Positions 6,332 through 9,121 of a stretch of DNA of 9,121 nucleotides are shown piece by piece. Both the position numbers and the translations under genes were made by a program. Under the pieces are notes generated by a model that was not told where the DNA came from, did not search any database, and was given only the letters and a program-made list of their open reading frames with translations. The stretch is from Candidatus Benthicola azotiphorus. GTDB taxonomy: Bacteria; Gemmatimonadota; Gemmatimonadetes; Palauibacterales; Palauibacteraceae. Within the stretch, counting starts at the first letter, position 1, and every line of letters begins with the position of its first letter. Where the stretch lies: assembly GCA_947581745.1 (NCBI GenBank), contig CANPVW010000029.1, positions 1 to 9,121 of the forward strand, in the 5' to 3' direction.

Positions 6332-7405
6332 ATGAAACAGACAGCATCGCAAGTATTCGAGATCTTCCACCCGCTAGGCGTCCTGACGGCGATGCACGGA
6401 GAAGACTCGAACCTGACGGGGATCGCGCCGGTCGATGAGTGCGGACCCGGCGATCTGGTGTTCGTGGACCGGGCCGCGTCGATTCCGCACGTGATGGACC
6501 GCCGTCCGTCGGCAGTCGTGACGAGTGACGCGCTCCGGGCGGACCTGGGGGCGCCCGAAGGGCTCTCGGTGCTCGTCGCTCCCAACGTGAAGCTCGCGCA
6601 GGCCTTGCTCAGACAGCGCTACGCCGACCGTGATCTGCGCGACACCGGATGGCCGGGCGTGCATCCTTCCGCCGTGATCCACGAGACCGCTTCGGTCGGC
6701 GAAGGGACGGTCATCGGTCCCGCGGTCGTGGTCGGCGCCGGCGTCCGGATCGGCGAAGACTGCGTGATCCTGGCCGGGTCGGTGATCGAAAGCGGAGCCG
6801 TTCTGGGGAACGGCGTCGTGATCCACCCCAACGTGACGGTCGGCTACGAGTGCGAGATCGGGGACGAGGCCATCGTGCACTCCGGGAGCGTCATCGGAAG
6901 CGAGGGCTACAGCTTCGCGCAGGACGCGCAGGGTCGGAGCCACCGGGTGCCGCAGACCGGCAGGGTGGTCATCGAGGAGAGGGTCCGGGTGGGCGCGAAC
7001 AACTGCATCGACCGGGCGGCCTTCGGTGAGACCCGCATCGGCGCCGGCACCAAGATGGACAACCTTTGCCACGTGGCCCACAACGTGACCGTCGGCCGGG
7101 ACTGCCTGTTCACCGCCGGCTTCATCATCGCGGGCTCGGTGGATATCGGCGACCGGGTGCTCGCAACGGGCACGTCCTGGATCAGCGACCATCTGAGAGT
7201 CTGCAACGACGTGGCGCTGGTTCACCGGGCGGGCGTGACACGGGACCTCACGAAGCCGGGCGCCTACGCGGGAACCCCGGCGATCCCGCTCGCCGAGCAC
7301 ATGAAGAGCATCGCGCTGACGCGGAAGCTGGGCGACACTCGGGCCCGGGTCCTGGCGCTCGAGAAGGAGCTCGAAGAGCTGCGCGAACAGGTGAAGGACC
7401 GGTGA
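6332..7405 (+). CDS. lpxD: UDP-3-O-acylglucosamine N-acyltransferase (LpxD family)
   Basis: LpxD adds the N-linked acyl chain to UDP-3-O-acylglucosamine in lipid A synthesis, using acyl-ACP in the cytoplasm. The 357-residue protein has the LpxD N-terminal nucleotide-binding domain (about 1-105; LTGIAPVDECGPGDLVFV). A left-handed beta-helix of hexapeptide repeats follows (about 110-310; for example HPSAVIHETASVGEGTVIGP). A C-terminal helical stretch rich in Glu, Leu and Arg is probably a coiled coil (about 330-357). His250 in VAHNVTVG matches the catalytic His239 of E. coli LpxD, and His287 in SDHLRV lies 37 residues on, the same spacing as His239-His276. The GSEGYSFAQD and TGRVVIEERVRVGANNCIDR segments are also typical. 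The usual lpxA, fabZ, bamA or skp neighbours are absent, so it may be a second copy or act on another sugar nucleotide. Its stop overlaps the methyltransferase start (GTGA). Confidence 0.9.
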   Translation: MKQTASQVFEIFHPLGVLTAMHGEDSNLTGIAPVDECGPGDLVFVDRAASIPHVMDRRPSAVVTSDALRADLGAPEGLSVLVAPNVKLAQALLRQRYADRDLRDTGWPGVHPSAVIHETASVGEGTVIGPAVVVGAGVRIGEDCVILAGSVIESGAVLGNGVVIHPNVTVGYECEIGDEAIVHSGSVIGSEGYSFAQDAQGRSHRVPQTGRVVIEERVRVGANNCIDRAAFGETRIGAGTKMDNLCHVAHNVTVGRDCLFTAGFIIAGSVDIGDRVLATGTSWISDHLRVCNDVALVHRAGVTRDLTKPGAYAGTPAIPLAEHMKSIALTRKLGDTRARVLALEKELEELREQVKDR

Positions 7406-8154
7406 TCGCGACCGGGGCTTTCTCCAACGTCTACGACGACGATGAGCGGGCCGAAGCCTACGCGGGGCTGGAGTTCCCGGGGACGTACTGGCTCGCCTTC
7501 CGCGACATCCCCGCACTGATCGAATCGCACGTGCGGGGCAACCGGGCCCTCGACTTCGGGTGCGGGACGGGAAGATCGACCCGGTTCCTGCGCGACCTGG
7601 GGTTCGCGGTCACCGGCGTCGACATCGCCGCGAGCATGCTGGAGCGGGCGCATCTCATCGACCCGCAGGGCGACTACCGACTCGTGCCGGACGGCGAGCT
7701 TCCGGGCCTCGAGCCGGGATCGTTCGACCTCGTCTTCTCGGCGTTCACGTTCGACAACATCCCCGACCTGGGGAAGAAGGTCTCGATCCTGGCGGCCCTC
7801 CAGAGGCTCCTCGCTCCGAACGGCCGGATCCTGAACCTGGTCTCCTCGCCCGACATCTACCTGAACGAGTGGGCCTCTTTCTCCACGAAGGACTTTCCCG
7901 AGAACAGCGAGGCAGTGGACGGAGATACGGTGAGGATCGTGATGCTGGACGTCGCCGACCGGCGGCCGGTGGACGACGTGCTGTGCACGGAAGGCGCGTA
8001 CCTCTCGGCGTTCGACGGTGCGGATCTGGTCCTGCTCGAGGTGCACCAGCCGCTCGGACGGCCGGAGGAACCGTTCGCGTGGGTGAGCGAGACCAGCATC
8101 TCGCCGTGGGTGATCCACGTCCTGGCGGCACGCCGGGGCCAGGACGCCGGGTGA
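7402..8154 (+). CDS. Class I SAM-dependent methyltransferase, substrate unknown
   Basis: This 250-residue protein has the Rossmann-type methyltransferase core. Motif I is LDFGCGTGRSTRFL (Asp51 to Gly57), the acidic residue ending beta2 is Asp74 in GVDIAASML, and the beta4 segment is FDLVFSAFTFDNIP, followed by the post-core helix and LAPNGRILNLVSS. It resembles the broad UbiE/Methyltransf_11-type group of small-molecule methyltransferases. The C-terminal third (about 150-250) carries no motif I can tie to a substrate. The GTG start lies within the lpxD stop (GTGA), and no other plausible start precedes motif I, so translational coupling is likely. A GAAGGA lies only 3 bases upstream, which is closer than usual. 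The position next to lpxD suggests, as inference only, a lipid or sugar-nucleotide substrate. Confidence 0.85.
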   Translation: MIATGAFSNVYDDDERAEAYAGLEFPGTYWLAFRDIPALIESHVRGNRALDFGCGTGRSTRFLRDLGFAVTGVDIAASMLERAHLIDPQGDYRLVPDGELPGLEPGSFDLVFSAFTFDNIPDLGKKVSILAALQRLLAPNGRILNLVSSPDIYLNEWASFSTKDFPENSEAVDGDTVRIVMLDVADRRPVDDVLCTEGAYLSAFDGADLVLLEVHQPLGRPEEPFAWVSETSISPWVIHVLAARRGQDAG

Positions 8155-8161
8155 GCGGCGC

Positions 8162-8695
8162 ATGCGAATCGTAGGTGGCGTGTGGGCCGGGCGGGATCTG
8201 GTCTCGCCCGGCCCGCGAATACGGCCCACGTCGGAAGCCGTCCGCGGCCGCTGGCTCGATCTGCTGGAGGGAGACCTCGAGGGATCGCGCGTGCTGGATC
8301 TGTTCGCGGGATCGGGCGCCCTGGGCCTGGAAGCCCTGTCGCGTGGAGCGGCGAGCGTGGACTTCGTGGAGAACGGGACCGCCAGCTTGCACTCCCTGAA
8401 GGCCAACGTCGCGGCGCTCGGGGCGCGGAAGCGCTCCCGGGTGTTCAAGCGCGACGCGATCCCGTTCGTGGAGGCTCTTCCCCCGGGAGCCTACGACATC
8501 GCGTTCGCCGATCCTCCCTACGGGTCGAAGAAGCTGGATCGGGTGGTGGACCGCTGGCATCTGGTGCCCTTCGCTCGGATCCTGGGCGTGGAGCACCAGC
8601 GGGAGCATCGCCTGGAGGGAAAGGCGAAACGCTACGATTTTCCGGGCGAGACGCGCGTCACGCTGTTCTCGTCCCCTGACCGGAGGACCCGATGA
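8162..8695 (+). CDS. rsmD: 16S rRNA (guanine(966)-N(2))-methyltransferase RsmD
   Basis: RsmD methylates N2 of G966 of 16S rRNA during 30S assembly. The 177-residue protein starts with the family motif MRIVGGVWAGRDL, then RIRPTSEAVR. The SAM-binding motif DLFAGSGALGLEALSRGA begins at Asp46, and the catalytic DPPY is at 117-120. The C-terminal FPGETRVTLF strand fits the family. Its length is slightly under the usual 180-200 residues, but all key motifs are present. It begins 7 bases after the preceding methyltransferase gene, with only a weak upstream purine stretch. Its stop overlaps the GH27 start (ATGA). The common partner coaD is not visible here. Housekeeping function is likely; sharing a transcript with a secreted glycosidase is unusual. 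Confidence 0.9.
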   Translation: MRIVGGVWAGRDLVSPGPRIRPTSEAVRGRWLDLLEGDLEGSRVLDLFAGSGALGLEALSRGAASVDFVENGTASLHSLKANVAALGARKRSRVFKRDAIPFVEALPPGAYDIAFADPPYGSKKLDRVVDRWHLVPFARILGVEHQREHRLEGKAKRYDFPGETRVTLFSSPDRRTR

Positions 8696-9121
8696 AGAAG
8701 ACCGGCTGGCTCCAGGCGTCCCTCGCTCTCTGCCTCGCGGCGTGCGTGGGAGGCGACGCGGGCACGGGCGGCGCACCGGAGGAGACGCCCGGAGCGCCGG
8801 CCGGGTCCGTCACCCTCGCGGCGACCCCGCCGATGGGCTTCAACACGTGGAACCGCTTCGCCTGCGACGTGAGCGAGGAACTGGTCCGCGGGATCGCCGA
8901 CGCGATGGTGGCCAGCGGGATGCGCGATGCGGGCTACGAGTACGTGGTGATCGACGACTGCTGGCAGGTTGAGCGCGGCACGGACGACCTCATCATGCCC
9001 GATCCCGAGCGCTTCCCGTCAGGGATGAAGGCGCTGGCCGACTACGTGCACGACAGGGGGCTGAAGTTCGGGGTGTACACGGACGCCGGACCGCAGACGT
9101 GCCAGGGGCGTCCCGGGTCGT
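8692..9121 (+). CDS. Lipoprotein alpha-galactosidase, GH27 (3' end missing)
   Basis: The visible 143 residues begin with a lipoprotein signal peptide ending in lipobox LAAC (Cys18), followed by a Gly/Ala/Pro-rich tether (about 19-44). The GH27 barrel then starts with TPPMGFNTWNRF (45-56). VVIDDCWQ (85-92) and GLKFGVYTDAG are the classic second and third strand motifs of the alpha-galactosidase A/alpha-N-acetylgalactosaminidase family. The nucleophile region (KYD) and the acid/base residue lie beyond the window, so activity and exact specificity (galactose, N-acetylgalactosamine or arabinopyranose) cannot be judged. The ATG overlaps the rsmD stop, and GGAGG at 8682-8686 is a good ribosome binding site. 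It should be a membrane-anchored extracytoplasmic glycosidase and may belong to a further glycan-degradation set to the right. Confidence 0.9.
   Translation, partial: MKKTGWLQASLALCLAACVGGDAGTGGAPEETPGAPAGSVTLAATPPMGFNTWNRFACDVSEELVRGIADAMVASGMRDAGYEYVVIDDCWQVERGTDDLIMPDPERFPSGMKALADYVHDRGLKFGVYTDAGPQTCQGRPGS

Noticed and set aside
6374..7516. Open frame of 380 codons on the minus strand, antisense to lpxD
   Set aside because: Its His- and Asp-rich repetitive composition mirrors the hexapeptide repeats of LpxD read backwards; it is not an independent gene.
1..9121. CRISPR array, tRNA or rRNA genes, insertion sequence ends, phage or defence genes
   Set aside because: Nothing resembling regularly spaced repeats, tRNA arms, rRNA cores, transposases or defence enzymes was seen on either strand by reading.

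Overview
The window is GC-rich (roughly two thirds G+C by eye), almost fully coding, and looks like a piece of a chromosome from a diderm, glycan-degrading bacterium. An LpxD-type acyltransferase implies lipid A or a related outer-membrane lipid. Two secreted enzymes carry lipobox signal peptides, and three glycan-active enzymes are present. The style fits an environmental lineage such as Gemmatimonadota or a similar GC-rich marine or soil phylum. That placement is a guess from gene style, not something the sequence proves.

Layout, left to right. (1) Bases 1-5286, plus strand, form a tight unit: the 3' part of a GH29 alpha-L-fucosidase with a C-terminal F5/8 type C domain; an iduronate-2-sulfatase-like lipoprotein sulfatase; an exported class-C beta-lactamase-fold serine hydrolase with an unassigned, possibly duplicated N-terminal beta-rich region; and a GNAT acetyltransferase. 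Neighbouring genes overlap by 4 bases or are separated by 13, so they are probably one transcript. (2) A pirin-family cupin gene lies on the minus strand (5309-6211), convergent with the GNAT gene. (3) A short divergent intergenic region (6212-6331) is the only sizeable non-coding stretch. It contains an AT-richer patch and an 18-bp palindrome just upstream of the next gene's ribosome binding site. (4) Bases 6332-9121, plus strand, form a second compact unit: lpxD, a class I SAM methyltransferase, rsmD (16S rRNA G966 methyltransferase) and the 5' part of a lipoprotein GH27 alpha-galactosidase that runs off the window.

How the genes may work together. The GH29 fucosidase, the sulfatase and possibly the serine hydrolase (if it is an esterase) would suit stepwise removal of fucose, sulfate and ester groups from a sulfated, fucose-containing glycan outside the cytoplasm. 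The GH27 enzyme at the far end suggests the glycan theme continues beyond the window. Housekeeping-type genes (lpxD, rsmD) lie between the two glycan sections. No mobile elements, CRISPR arrays, tRNA or rRNA genes were recognised. I found no convincing wholly new system. The points most worth a second look are the sulfatase/fucosidase/hydrolase operon, the N-terminal region of the serine hydrolase, the palindrome before lpxD, and the overlap of rsmD with a secreted glycosidase gene.
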